A DNA stretch of 64,000 nt, taken from NCBI GenBank assembly GCA_903906365.1, contig CAIVKC010000047.1, positions 24,008 through 88,007 on the forward strand. The letters run 5' to 3'. Of the stretch, positions 45,817-54,700 are shown one piece after another. The first letter of the stretch is position 1. Each line of letters starts with the position of its first letter. Made by a program: the position numbers and the translations under genes. A model generated the notes under the pieces. It worked only from the letters and a program-made list of their open reading frames with translations, did not search any database and was not told the DNA's origin. Origin of the DNA: an uncultured Bacteroidota bacterium (lineage in GTDB: Bacteria > Bacteroidota > Bacteroidia > Chitinophagales > Chitinophagaceae).

Positions 45817-46875
45817 ATGGTAGTCGACGTGCTTGTGGTCGGTCAGGGAATCTGCGGGACCTTTTTAGCCTGGAACCTGGAGAATGCCGGTTTATCCTAT
45901 AAAGTCATCGATGCTCCTTTACCCAACACCGCATCGAAGTCAGCAGCTGGAATCATCAATCCCGTTACCGGCAGAAGGATCGTAAAAACCTGGATGATTG
46001 ATGAAATACTGCCATTTGCCAGGCAGCAATATACCCTGTTGGGGGCGCAGCTGGGTATCAGCTGTATCAGGGAAACAGATATTATAGATTTTTTTACTTC
46101 CCCTCAAATGCGGCTCTCATTTCTGAAGCGTCATGGGGAGGACCCCACTTTCCTGTTCAAACCGGAGGATGAATCCGGCTGGCTTTCCCATTTCAAATAT
46201 GATTTCGGATATGGAGTCATCCAGCCCTGTTTGCAGGTTGAGTTAGCAAATATTCTGGCTACTTTCCGCCGGGGCCTGGAGCATAAGCAGCAGCTGATCT
46301 CCGGGAAATTTGATTTCCAAAAGCTGGTGATTGAGGGTAATACAGTCAGTTATGACGATATACATGCTTCAAGCATTGTCTTTTGCGACGGCAATGAAGG
46401 GGCCGTTAACCCTTTCTTTAAGGCCCTTCCCTTTGCGCCCAATAAAGGGGAAGCCCTGATTGTTCATATCCCGGAACTGCCAGCTGGCCATATTTACAAA
46501 AAAGGACTCAACCTGGCTCCCATGGGGGAAAATCTCTTCTGGGCTGGCTCTACTTATGAATGGGATTTTAAGAACTCCCATCCTTCCGAAGCGTTCAGGA
46601 ACAATACCCTCCAATTATTGGAGAACTGGCTCAGAGGGCCTGTGGAACTGGTGGACCACATCGCTTCCATCCGTCCGGCAACCCTGGAAAGGAGGCCTTT
46701 TGCTGGTTTTCACCCGGTGCATACCTGCGTGGGAATCCTCAATGGCATGGGCAGCAAGGGCTGTTCGCTCGCCCCCTATTTTGCCATGCAGCTGGTGCAG
46801 CAAATCACCGGTCAGGGCAATATCGACCGGGAAGCCGATATCCAGCGTTTCAGGAACCTCCTTTTCCGTCCGTAG
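45817..46875 (+). CDS. FAD-dependent oxidoreductase (DAO family)
   Basis: Cytoplasmic flavoprotein of 352 residues. The N-terminal FAD-binding motif is VVGQGICGTFLAWNLE (GxGxxG), and SAAGIINPVTGRRIVKTW follows, as in the D-amino-acid oxidase/glycine oxidase/MnmC-type superfamily. The C-terminal region LERRPFAGFHPVHTCVGILNGMGSKGCSLAPYFA contains the second nucleotide-contacting strand of the DAO fold. The exact amine or amino acid substrate is unknown. It follows the alpha-2-macroglobulin gene by 47 bases. Confidence 0.8.
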   Translation: MVVDVLVVGQGICGTFLAWNLENAGLSYKVIDAPLPNTASKSAAGIINPVTGRRIVKTWMIDEILPFARQQYTLLGAQLGISCIRETDIIDFFTSPQMRLSFLKRHGEDPTFLFKPEDESGWLSHFKYDFGYGVIQPCLQVELANILATFRRGLEHKQQLISGKFDFQKLVIEGNTVSYDDIHASSIVFCDGNEGAVNPFFKALPFAPNKGEALIVHIPELPAGHIYKKGLNLAPMGENLFWAGSTYEWDFKNSHPSEAFRNNTLQLLENWLRGPVELVDHIASIRPATLERRPFAGFHPVHTCVGILNGMGSKGCSLAPYFAMQLVQQITGQGNIDREADIQRFRNLLFRP

Positions 46876-46936
46876 CCCTTTGCCTTGGAGGGTCAATGAT
46901 GCCAATTGCCCGGCAGGCCCCAAGCAGTCAAAATAT

Positions 46937-46969
46937 TTTGCCCATAATTTCTTCAATTTTATATTTTTG
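46937..46969 (+). promoter_or_regulatory. promoter of the small membrane protein gene
   Basis: TTTG at 46937-46940, a 21-base spacer and TATTTTTG at 46962-46969 match the Bacteroidota consensus. The leader to the ATG at 47030 would be about 55 bases. Confidence 0.62.
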
Positions 46970-47029
46970 TCTCCGCAAGGCTATCCTTCGGGAAGCACAT
47001 AGGTTCAAATTCCATTCTATGTTGTAGCA

Positions 47030-47458
47030 ATGAACGATACCAAAATGTACTCCATTCCTGAAAAGTTCAGGAAAACTGAAAATCTCCATATTCTGTTTTG
47101 GCTGGTAAAGGATGTAAGTTGGGCGATGCTCTGGAGGCCGCTTGGGATCGCAATGATTTTTCCCACTATTGCAGTTGCCCTGCTGATCACCTGGCAGACC
47201 AGGAAGATCAAGGCTGAGTTGTTTCACAACCTGGCAATTGTCTTCTGGATCTGCGCCAATGCGATGTGGATGTTGCTGGAATTTACGGGCAACGACGAGC
47301 ACTACCGGAAATATACTGCCATTCCCTTTGCTATGGGGCTGTTTTTTATTTTATCCTACTACCTGGTTATTCTGCCTAAAGAAAAATTAAAGGAAAAAAA
47401 ACTGGCCCAGGCCATAGAGCCGGCAGAGTCAACAGTTGAAATAGCCGGCATCAATTAA
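47030..47458 (+). CDS. small membrane protein of unknown function
   Basis: A 142-residue protein with about three transmembrane segments (near residues 32-52, 63-82 and 92-112) and a short charged C-terminal tail. I do not recognise a family. It has a well-formed promoter. Its stop codon overlaps the stop of the convergent M90-type gene in a shared TTAA, so the two mRNAs overlap at their ends. Confidence 0.65.
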   Translation: MNDTKMYSIPEKFRKTENLHILFWLVKDVSWAMLWRPLGIAMIFPTIAVALLITWQTRKIKAELFHNLAIVFWICANAMWMLLEFTGNDEHYRKYTAIPFAMGLFFILSYYLVILPKEKLKEKKLAQAIEPAESTVEIAGIN

Positions 47459-48327
47459 TAACTGATCCTGATGGCCTTATTGCCCGAACCCCGGCCTGAT
47501 TGAACCAGTGAGGATCTCAGAATGATGGTGGTTTTACCACTGACAAAATTTAGAGGATCCTGGTTTAAAACCCGGCTTATGGCTTCGTATAGCTCAGGCA
47601 TTTCGTGCTTAAAACGAACGGGGTTCTCAAAAAACAACTCGACGGAAACCGCCCAAAACTCATGATAATTAGTTCCGGCGTAATCTCCCAGCAGGTTTTT
47701 CTTGCCCTCCTGCATACTGGCAAATATGGGCCTGGCAATCTTGGAAAAATTTAGAAACTCCTTTTTGAAATTTTTGTCTTCCTCAGTTTGGGTAATAAAA
47801 TTTACATATGCCAAAGCATGGCCCATTTCGTGAAGGCCCACATTACAATTAGGTGTCTGGCCCAGCAGCCCTTTCATAAAATTATCCCAGGAAAGGTAAA
47901 TACCAGTCTGGTCGACATGTCCCATAAACGGCCTTGAATACATACCATAATGGTAATCATCCCGGATCACAAAGATGTCATCAAAATAATTAAGCATGAA
48001 CTTATCAAGGCCAAAAGTGAGTTGCACTGCAACTGCGCTGATCAGTATAGGCATTTCTGTGCTTTCCTCTACTTCGATATAATGGAAGTGTTTTGATTTA
48101 TTAAAAAGGTAGGTCCTGAAAAGGAACTTCCTCTGTTCTTCAAGACCCAGCCGGTTGTAATACTTAAGATAGCGGGACACTACGGAGTGATAAAATGTCT
48201 CCCTGGTTATAAAATTTCTGTATTGTCGGCGAATGTATAATTTGTGAAAAAGGAAATAAAAAGGCCGGTGCAGCACCAGCACAGCCAGTACCAGCGATAG
48301 AATGATAATAATTTCCATAAGGTTCAT
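47455..48327 (-). CDS. membrane-anchored zinc peptidase of the M90 (MtfA-like) type
   Basis: Protein of 290 residues with an N-terminal transmembrane segment (MEIIIILSLVLAVLVLH). The metal motif is H166-E-M-G-H170 (HExxH), with a second conserved block Y221-HEFWAVSVE230 supplying the third ligand, an arrangement like that of MtfA, a peptidase that in E. coli is linked to glucose regulation via Mlc. MtfA itself is soluble, so the anchor is a difference. There is no Mlc homologue nearby, so the target is unknown. Confidence 0.78.
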   Translation of the reverse strand: MNLMEIIIILSLVLAVLVLHRPFYFLFHKLYIRRQYRNFITRETFYHSVVSRYLKYYNRLGLEEQRKFLFRTYLFNKSKHFHYIEVEESTEMPILISAVAVQLTFGLDKFMLNYFDDIFVIRDDYHYGMYSRPFMGHVDQTGIYLSWDNFMKGLLGQTPNCNVGLHEMGHALAYVNFITQTEEDKNFKKEFLNFSKIARPIFASMQEGKKNLLGDYAGTNYHEFWAVSVELFFENPVRFKHEMPELYEAISRVLNQDPLNFVSGKTTIILRSSLVQSGRGSGNKAIRISY

Positions 48328-48552
48328 TTTTCTTTTTGTGATTGAAATTCAACGCTTAGAGATAATGGCCTTAAATGGATGATGGATAAACAGGAACAGG
48401 GTTTGACGACGAAGTCAATGGGGTGGGTTCTTCAAAAGAAGTATGAATTATACGGATTGATACAAGATAAAGACAATTTTCAGTATTTAAAAGCTTTTGG
48501 CAGGTGAATTAGTTCCCTTTTTTATAAGTCATTGATGCACAAAATCATCAGC

Positions 48553-48582
48553 GCCTGATTCCGATTTGAAACCGGATCAGGC
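48553..48582. other. hairpin in the gap upstream of aspS
   Basis: GCCTGAT at 48553-48559 pairs perfectly with ATCAGGC at 48576-48582, with CCG/CGG extending the stem inside after a one-base bulge and a 9-base loop. There is no T-run, so it is not a terminator. Confidence 0.35.
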
Positions 48583-48857
48583 CGGTACCGGGGCCGTATG
48601 CACTGACAATCAAAGACATGCCGGACCAATATCATGATTTACCGGCGAAATGCCTGGTTTTTTCAAAGGGGAATGTATAGTTTAATACATGTCGGGTATG
48701 GTGCGCTAAAGTAGTTGCATTGCAAATCAACTCAGCTTATGACCCCCAAATCCCGTTGCTGAAACTGAAAGGGCCGTGGGGTACCTAACTGGTGGGTTTT
48801 CAGTCTATTTACTTCATCCGGCTTTTAAACTTCCTGTTCGGGAATCTTCTTTTAATT

Positions 48858-48865
48858 TACCTTTG
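48858..48865 (+). promoter_or_regulatory. -7 element of aspS
   Basis: TACCTTTG is an exact TAnnTTTG match, identical to those of rpsT and secA, 29 bases before the aspS ATG. No well-placed TTTG is seen upstream. Confidence 0.55.
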
Positions 48866-48894
48866 CACCTCCAAACAAGTAAAAATATCAAGGA

Positions 48895-50727
48895 ATGTAC
48901 AGAACGCATACATGTGGCGAACTTAGAAAGGCCGATGAAGGCAAGGAAGTTACCCTGGCAGGCTGGGTACAGACGGTCCGTAAATTCGGGAGCATCAATT
49001 TTGTTGATCTCAGGGACCGTTATGGTATCACCCAGCTACTTTTCGGGGAAGAGTTAAACGGGCAGTTGGATGAAAATCCGTTGGGTAGGGAGTTCGTTCT
49101 GCAGGTGAAAGGGCGGGTTTCAGAAAGAAGTAACAAGAACCCGAACCTACCAACCGGGGAAATTGAAATCAAAGTTTTGAGCTTTTCCATATTGAATAAG
49201 GCAGTAACTCCTCCCTTTACCATCCAGGATGATACGGATGGCGGTGACGACCTGCGGATGAAATACCGATACCTTGATTTGCGCAGAAATGCGGTAAAAA
49301 AGAACCTGGAATTGCGATATGCGGTGAACCGTGCGGCCAGAAACTATCTTCATGAGCATGATTTTATGGATCTTGAAACGCCCTTCCTGATCAAATCGAC
49401 GCCGGAAGGAGCCAGGGATTTTGTGGTTCCCTCCAGAATGAATGCAGGCCAGTTTTATGCCCTCCCCCAGTCCCCCCAGACCTTTAAGCAGCTGCTGATG
49501 GTCAGTGGGTACGACCGCTATTTTCAAATAGTCAAATGCTTTAGGGACGAAGATCTGCGGGCAGACCGCCAGCCGGAATTTACCCAGATTGATTGTGAGA
49601 TGAGCTTCGTTCAACAGGAAGATATCCTACATATGTTCGAAGGGATGATCAAATATATCTTCAAGCAGGTAAAAGGCATTGACTATACCGAAAAAATAGA
49701 ACGCATGAGCTGGGAGGATGCCATGTGGAATTTCGGGAATGACAAGCCGGATATACGTTTTGGAATGAAGATACTTAACCTGAAATTTCCCGCCTATACA
49801 TTTCCTCAAAAAGAAAACAGGTCAGACCTCATCGACGGGGTGAATTTCCAGGTCTTTGACAGCGCCGAAACAGTTCTCGCCATTGCAGTCCCCGGGAGCA
49901 GTGAAACCACCCGGAAAGATCTTGACTTATTAACCGAATGGGTGAAAAGGCCTCAGGTAGGCATGAAAGGACTTGTATATATAAGGTATAATGCGGACGG
50001 GTCCCTGAAAAGCAGTATAGATAAGTTCTACAGCGAAGACCGATTACTGGAAATTGCAAAGGCTGCCGATGCGCATCCCGGTGACCTGATACTCATGCTG
50101 GCAGGTACGGAAGAGAGGACACGTAAGGCGGTCAGTGAACTAAGACTGGAAATGGGTAAAAGGAAGGGCTTACGGAAGGAAACTGAATACAAACTACTCT
50201 GGGTACTGGACTTTCCGTTATTTGAATACGCAGAAGAGGAAAACCGCTGGGTAGCAAGGCATCATCCATTTACCGCTCCCAAACCCGACCACATAGAAAT
50301 AATGATTCAGCATAATCCGGCAATAGAAGATCCCGCCCATTACCTGAAGCATCCCTACGCAGGCATTAAGGCAAATGCCTATGATATGGTATTGAATGGA
50401 AATGAAATCGGCGGCGGATCTATTCGGATTTTCCAGCGTGGATTGCAGGAAAAAATGTTTGAGGCCCTCGGTATGACCAAGGAGGAGTCCATGCATAAAT
50501 TCGGGTTTCTGCTTGGCGCTTTCGAATACGGAGCACCCCCGCACGGCGGCATTGCCTTTGGCTTTGACCGGTTATGCGCCATCCTGGGAGGAAGTGAAAG
50601 TATCAGGGATTTTATCGCATTTCCAAAAAACAACAGTGGCAGGGACGTCATGTTGGATGCACCCGCAACCATTGATGACAGGCAACTGGCAGAATTATCC
50701 ATCAAGCTGGATATTGAAAAAAAATAA
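48895..50727 (+). CDS. aspS: aspartyl-tRNA synthetase
   Basis: Charges tRNA-Asp with aspartate. The 610-residue class IIb enzyme has the N-terminal anticodon-binding OB fold ([25 protein letters not shown]), class II motif 2 [18 protein letters not shown] and motif 3 [21 protein letters not shown], plus the GAD insertion domain of the bacterial type. The length is typical. It has its own -7 box and is followed 39 bases later by a small membrane-protein gene. Confidence 0.97.
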   Translation: MYRTHTCGELRKADEGKEVTLAGWVQTVRKFGSINFVDLRDRYGITQLLFGEELNGQLDENPLGREFVLQVKGRVSERSNKNPNLPTGEIEIKVLSFSILNKAVTPPFTIQDDTDGGDDLRMKYRYLDLRRNAVKKNLELRYAVNRAARNYLHEHDFMDLETPFLIKSTPEGARDFVVPSRMNAGQFYALPQSPQTFKQLLMVSGYDRYFQIVKCFRDEDLRADRQPEFTQIDCEMSFVQQEDILHMFEGMIKYIFKQVKGIDYTEKIERMSWEDAMWNFGNDKPDIRFGMKILNLKFPAYTFPQKENRSDLIDGVNFQVFDSAETVLAIAVPGSSETTRKDLDLLTEWVKRPQVGMKGLVYIRYNADGSLKSSIDKFYSEDRLLEIAKAADAHPGDLILMLAGTEERTRKAVSELRLEMGKRKGLRKETEYKLLWVLDFPLFEYAEEENRWVARHHPFTAPKPDHIEIMIQHNPAIEDPAHYLKHPYAGIKANAYDMVLNGNEIGGGSIRIFQRGLQEKMFEALGMTKEESMHKFGFLLGAFEYGAPPHGGIAFGFDRLCAILGGSESIRDFIAFPKNNSGRDVMLDAPATIDDRQLAELSIKLDIEKK

Positions 50728-50766
50728 TACTTTGAACAAGAGGCTGTAAAAAAGGCCGTATAAGAA

Positions 50767-51258
50767 ATGAAAAAAGCACTGACAATCACTGCGGTCCTAA
50801 GCTGGGTCAATCTCGTTTTCAATGGGATATTTACCCTCCTGTTTCTGATATGGTGGGCCATGACCCATAATTCTGCCATGCTGATCATAATCGTCTTAAC
50901 CGGTGGGGTCATACTGCATAGTTATGCGGCACTACAGTTGCGAAAGAACATCCTTCACCCCGAGATCCCTTTCAACCGACAAACCACACCCGTGGGAATC
51001 CGGATTATGGGGTTTCTGGCGCTTTTCTTTGGCCTCATGCTGGTCAGCCAGGCCATCTATAATCTTCAGCATACCGCTGAACTTTTAAAGAACATGCCCG
51101 AAATGCCTGAATTAAAAAACCTGGATCGTACTGCCATTCTGCGCGCCTCCGGTATTTTCACACTCATTCTCGGCGCGGCCATATCAGTCAATGTCTTTTT
51201 GAATTTCAGGATATTGAGATGGTATATCCTTTCACTGGAGGACGGCGCCAATCAATAA
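50767..51258 (+). CDS. four-helix membrane protein of unknown function
   Basis: A 163-residue hydrophobic protein with about four transmembrane segments (near 5-32, 37-57, 77-100 and 122-148) and a short loop KNMPEMPELKNLDR between the last two. No domain is recognised. It probably shares the aspS transcript. Its 3' end is convergent with the serine-protease gene. Confidence 0.6.
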   Translation: MKKALTITAVLSWVNLVFNGIFTLLFLIWWAMTHNSAMLIIIVLTGGVILHSYAALQLRKNILHPEIPFNRQTTPVGIRIMGFLALFFGLMLVSQAIYNLQHTAELLKNMPEMPELKNLDRTAILRASGIFTLILGAAISVNVFLNFRILRWYILSLEDGANQ

Positions 51259-51317
51259 ACCAGGTTCCTCAAAGAGGAGGACCAGGGACCATCAGGGAAT
51301 CAAAATACACTTTTTGA

Positions 51318-52703
51318 TTATTTCCTTTTTCTGCGCCACAGCAAAAAATAAGGGATCAATATAATGATCAACAGGGCAATGGAGGCCAGTATATAAGCAA
51401 TGGGGAAATCAGGGGTATCGAGACCTGCTGCAATACTGGCCCGGCTGTTTTGAATGTAAGAATCCAATGTAGGGAAATTGGCATTGAGTTGCTTTGCTTT
51501 CAAAAAACTGGCCAATGCCCTCCGGTAATACTGCTTTTCAAAACATACCACCCCCTCATTAAATAAAACCGAAGCCTTGCTGGCAAAAGGGTGGACATCG
51601 ACGGAATCCAGGTATTCGCTGAGAATCGTCACAGGTATGGCAAAATTCAGCCCTGCAGCCAGTCCTCCGGTATTTTCCAGGCTCCCGAAAGTGGTCAGGC
51701 CAATGACTTCTCCCTGGTTATTGCAGACAGGGCCGCCGCTGCTGCCGTGATTGATGTTTGCGTCTGTCTGTATTACCGGCCAGCCGTTTACCGAATTCTT
51801 GATGGCACTGACTATGCCGGTGGTCAGGGTCGGTTCTATGGCTGATTCTGCCGATACAAAATCATTATTGGTGACCGGACCCGGATAACCATACACATAA
51901 AGCTGCTCTCCTACCCTGGGCAACTGGCCATGGGCTATCCTTAGGGTCGGCAGGTTGGAGTCCGCTTCAATTTTAAGGATGGCAACATCCTTTCCAGGCA
52001 TGGGTGAGCCTTTAATAATAAGGGATGCTGCTTTGGTTTCACTATAAGGACCCTTTCCATCAGCATCCTTGCGATAAACCACATAAACGGTTTTCTTCAG
52101 GTCATTTAGTACCATGGAAAACAAGCGGGAATAAACGGAGGAGTAGGTATTATATAACAGGCTGCGCTGCTGCTCGGTAAATGTCGTTGCCCAGGAACTT
52201 TCCAGGGCAGAAATATTGGCATCCGTAATCTGCTGAAAGGCCGAAAGGATGAAATGCCTGCGTATGAAAGCGTTGTCCCGGTCGATCAGATGGCTGTTGG
52301 TTGCCACATAGCCATCCCCCGTGATAAAAAAACCGGTTCCCGTGGCGGTAATCTCCTGGGCCTGCTTGATATAGTCGTTATTGGTTTTAAAAAAACGGGT
52401 AGGATTGCTGTTCATCTCCTTGAGGACAATGTCCAGCTTTTGCTCGGCATTAAAAACGATGCCGTTGGTGTCTATCCTTTGTATGGAATCCAGGAGCCTG
52501 TTAAACCGCAGGTTGTCGATTTTCATGTTCCGGACGTAAACATTTGCAGAAAATACCGTCTTTATCATCACCACACCGGGTCGGTTTATGGCATAGTTTA
52601 CCACTCCCGAACACTGTCCGAAGGCACCGGTTGCCAGCAGGAGAAAAAGCAATCCCCCTGAAATTTTCCTGCATGCAACCTTTCCCATCTGCCTTTTCTG
52701 CAT
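51318..52703 (-). CDS. C-terminally anchored trypsin-like serine protease
   Basis: Exported protein of 461 residues, with a signal peptide of about 30 residues. The catalytic triad of an S1C (DegP-like) protease is His138 (TNSHLID), Asp239 (KDVAIL) and Ser322 (HGSSGGP). About 100 residues separate His138 from Asp239, instead of about 30, because of a helical insert at 140-205. There is no PDZ domain. Residues 380-425 look like one TPR-type helical repeat, and a transmembrane segment (AYILASIALLIIILIPYFLLW) followed by RRKRK lies at the C-terminus, so the catalytic domain should be outside the cytoplasm, tethered to the inner membrane. The substrate is unknown. Confidence 0.8.
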   Translation of the reverse strand: MQKRQMGKVACRKISGGLLFLLLATGAFGQCSGVVNYAINRPGVVMIKTVFSANVYVRNMKIDNLRFNRLLDSIQRIDTNGIVFNAEQKLDIVLKEMNSNPTRFFKTNNDYIKQAQEITATGTGFFITGDGYVATNSHLIDRDNAFIRRHFILSAFQQITDANISALESSWATTFTEQQRSLLYNTYSSVYSRLFSMVLNDLKKTVYVVYRKDADGKGPYSETKAASLIIKGSPMPGKDVAILKIEADSNLPTLRIAHGQLPRVGEQLYVYGYPGPVTNNDFVSAESAIEPTLTTGIVSAIKNSVNGWPVIQTDANINHGSSGGPVCNNQGEVIGLTTFGSLENTGGLAAGLNFAIPVTILSEYLDSVDVHPFASKASVLFNEGVVCFEKQYYRRALASFLKAKQLNANFPTLDSYIQNSRASIAAGLDTPDFPIAYILASIALLIIILIPYFLLWRRKRK

Positions 52704-52772
52704 AATATCCCAGTTTGAAATAAAACTCGAAAAAAGCTAACTTGTTGTACTATTGGGGTTTAAAATTTTGTT

Positions 52773-54038
52773 ATGAATTCCGAACAGGCTCCTTTGGCAG
52801 AACGGCTTCGTCCACAAACCCTTGCCCAGTTGGTTGGCCAGCGTCACCTGACGGGTAAAGGGAGTATTTTGCGCAATGCCATCGAGCAGGGCAAAGTGCC
52901 TTCCATGATCCTTTGGGGTCCCCCTGGGACAGGCAAAACAACCATAGCTAACATCATTGCCCACACGTTGCAGGTGCCATTTTACACATTAAGTGCTATT
53001 TCATCGGGCGTAAAGGAGGTAAGGGAAATCATTGGTGAGGCCCGGGAAAAATCCAACGCGATTCTGTTTATAGATGAAATCCACCGTTTTAACAAAGGTC
53101 AGCAGGACGCACTACTCGGAGCCGTGGAAAAAGGAATAGTTACACTTATAGGGGCCACTACGGAAAACCCCTCCTTTGAAGTAAACAGCGCCTTACTGAG
53201 CCGCTGCCAGGTATACGTTCTAAAGCCCCTCGATGAAAAGGACCTGATCCAGCTCATGCAAACCGCCCTTGAAACAGACCCCATTCTCCGGGAAAAGAAA
53301 GTGGATTTGAAGGAGACAGAAGCGATTATACAAATTTCCGGAGGGGATGCCAGAAAACTACTGAATCTCCTGGAACTGGTTTGCCAGTCCGCTCCCGGCG
53401 ATTTGACCATTACCGATAAACTCGTCATGGAAGTAGCCCAGCAGAAAATAGCGCTCTACGATAAATCAGGTGAACAGCATTATGATATCATTTCTGCATT
53501 TATCAAATCAATGAGGGGCAGTGACCCAAACGGAGCCGTATACTGGCTGGCCCGCATGATTGAAGGCGGGGAGGATGTAAAGTTCATTGCGCGCAGAATG
53601 CTCATTCTTGCCAGCGAAGACATTGGAAATGCCAATCCCAATGCACTTCTATTGGCCAATTCCACCTTTGAGGCAGTGAGCAAGATCGGCTACCCGGAGG
53701 CAAGAATCATTCTTTCACAATGTGCCACTTACCTGGCATCCTCCCCCAAAAGCAATGCTTCCTACATGGCCGTTGAAGCGGCCCTTCAGGCAGTCAGGGA
53801 AAAGGGGGACCTGCCTGTTCCGCTTCACCTCAGGAATGCTCCGACAAGACTGATGAAAAACCTCGATTACGGGAAAGGCTATCAGTACAGCCACAGTTAC
53901 GAAAACAGCTTTTCACCTCAGGAATACCTGCCAGCTAATCTGGTGGGTGCAAAATTCTATGAACCAGGGAAGAATCCAAGGGAAGAGGAATTAAGGAAAT
54001 TCCTCAAAACCCTATGGAAAGAGAAATACGGTTACTGA
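52773..54038 (+). CDS. rarA: replication-associated recombination protein A (MgsA/RarA)
   Basis: AAA+ ATPase that acts on stalled replication forks. The 421-residue protein has Walker A GPPGTGKT (49-56), the FIDEIHRFNKGQQDALL segment with Walker B, sensor 1 GATTENPSF and the C-terminal tetramerisation domain (SPKSNASYMAVEAAL, NLDYGKGYQYSHSYENS). It is divergent from the serine-protease gene with a 69-base gap. A TACTATTG box at 52748-52755 may be its -7 element. Confidence 0.95.
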   Translation: MNSEQAPLAERLRPQTLAQLVGQRHLTGKGSILRNAIEQGKVPSMILWGPPGTGKTTIANIIAHTLQVPFYTLSAISSGVKEVREIIGEAREKSNAILFIDEIHRFNKGQQDALLGAVEKGIVTLIGATTENPSFEVNSALLSRCQVYVLKPLDEKDLIQLMQTALETDPILREKKVDLKETEAIIQISGGDARKLLNLLELVCQSAPGDLTITDKLVMEVAQQKIALYDKSGEQHYDIISAFIKSMRGSDPNGAVYWLARMIEGGEDVKFIARRMLILASEDIGNANPNALLLANSTFEAVSKIGYPEARIILSQCATYLASSPKSNASYMAVEAALQAVREKGDLPVPLHLRNAPTRLMKNLDYGKGYQYSHSYENSFSPQEYLPANLVGAKFYEPGKNPREEELRKFLKTLWKEKYGY

Positions 54039-54094
54039 TGAACACCCGGCCCGTATGGATTTCATTTTTAAGCCAAATTCAATATATATAATCA

Positions 54095-54556
54095 ATGGAA
54101 CAACTAAAGTGGGTCTTCAAGACTTTTGGGAATCTTACCCCTGATGAATTATATGCCATTCTTCAACTGCGAAACGAAGTATTCGTGGTGGAACAAAACT
54201 GCGTTTTCCAGGATGCAGATAATAAGGACCAGCCATCACATCATCTGATGTCCTGGGAGGGAAATAAACTCTTGGCCTACACGAGAATCGTTCCGGCGGG
54301 TATTTCCTATGCGGAACCTTCTATAGGAAGGGTCGTAGTTTTACCGGCAGCAAGGAAAAGGCACCTAGGAAAAACACTCATGCAGAAGAGTATAGAAATG
54401 CTGCGGAATCTATACGGACCTGCCGGCATCAGAATAGGAGCCCAGCTTTACTTAAAATCCTTTTATGAATCACTTGGTTTTCAGCAGACAAGCCCTGTTT
54501 ATATAGAGGACGGCATTCAGCACATAGAAATGTTCTTGAATCCGGGATCGTCATAA
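54095..54556 (+). CDS. ElaA-type GNAT N-acetyltransferase
   Basis: A 153-residue acetyltransferase of the GNAT fold. The N-terminal pattern LRNEVFVVEQNCVFQDADNKDQPSHHL identifies the ElaA group, and IGRVVVLPAARKRHLGKTLM is the acetyl-CoA binding loop. The substrate of ElaA proteins is unknown. The gene lies 56 bases after rarA. Confidence 0.88.
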   Translation: MEQLKWVFKTFGNLTPDELYAILQLRNEVFVVEQNCVFQDADNKDQPSHHLMSWEGNKLLAYTRIVPAGISYAEPSIGRVVVLPAARKRHLGKTLMQKSIEMLRNLYGPAGIRIGAQLYLKSFYESLGFQQTSPVYIEDGIQHIEMFLNPGSS

Positions 54557-54628
54557 ATCCCGAAACAGGAATCACTCCAAATAAAATAATTGCCGGTTTA
54601 CACACAAAAAAACTATTTCCTTCGTTTC

Positions 54629-54658
54629 TTGTATGATAACCGGCTTTTTGTATTTTTA
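54629..54658 (+). promoter_or_regulatory. promoter of the outer-membrane barrel gene
   Basis: TTG at 54629-54631, a 19-base spacer and TATTTTTA at 54651-54658 approximate the consensus, 42 bases before the ATG at 54701. This supports the internal start over the upstream one at 54590. Confidence 0.5.
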
Positions 54659-54700
54659 ATGCCGGAATCCAAACCAATCGGAAAACTAAATCTAATATTC

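Larger units (their letters stand above)
48328..48894. other. largest gene-free region of the window, upstream of aspS
   Basis: 567 bases between the divergent M90-type gene and aspS. It contains the aspS -7 box (48858-48865), a hairpin at 48553-48582 and a small ATGTAT/ATACAT hairpin near 48675. No open frame with a recognisable domain was seen: the 93-codon frame at 48776-49057 is out of frame over aspS. An RNA gene is possible but not supported by a known family. Confidence 0.55.

Noticed and set aside
47000..47020. GGTTCAAATTCC, similar to a tRNA T-loop
   Set aside because: The flanking bases do not form a T-stem, and no acceptor or anticodon stem could be built around it.
48776..49057. 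93-codon frame overlapping the start of aspS
   Set aside because: It is a shadow frame of aspS with no family match.
54590..54700. Upstream start for the outer-membrane barrel
   Set aside because: The signal peptide starts at 54701 and a plausible promoter lies between the two ATGs.
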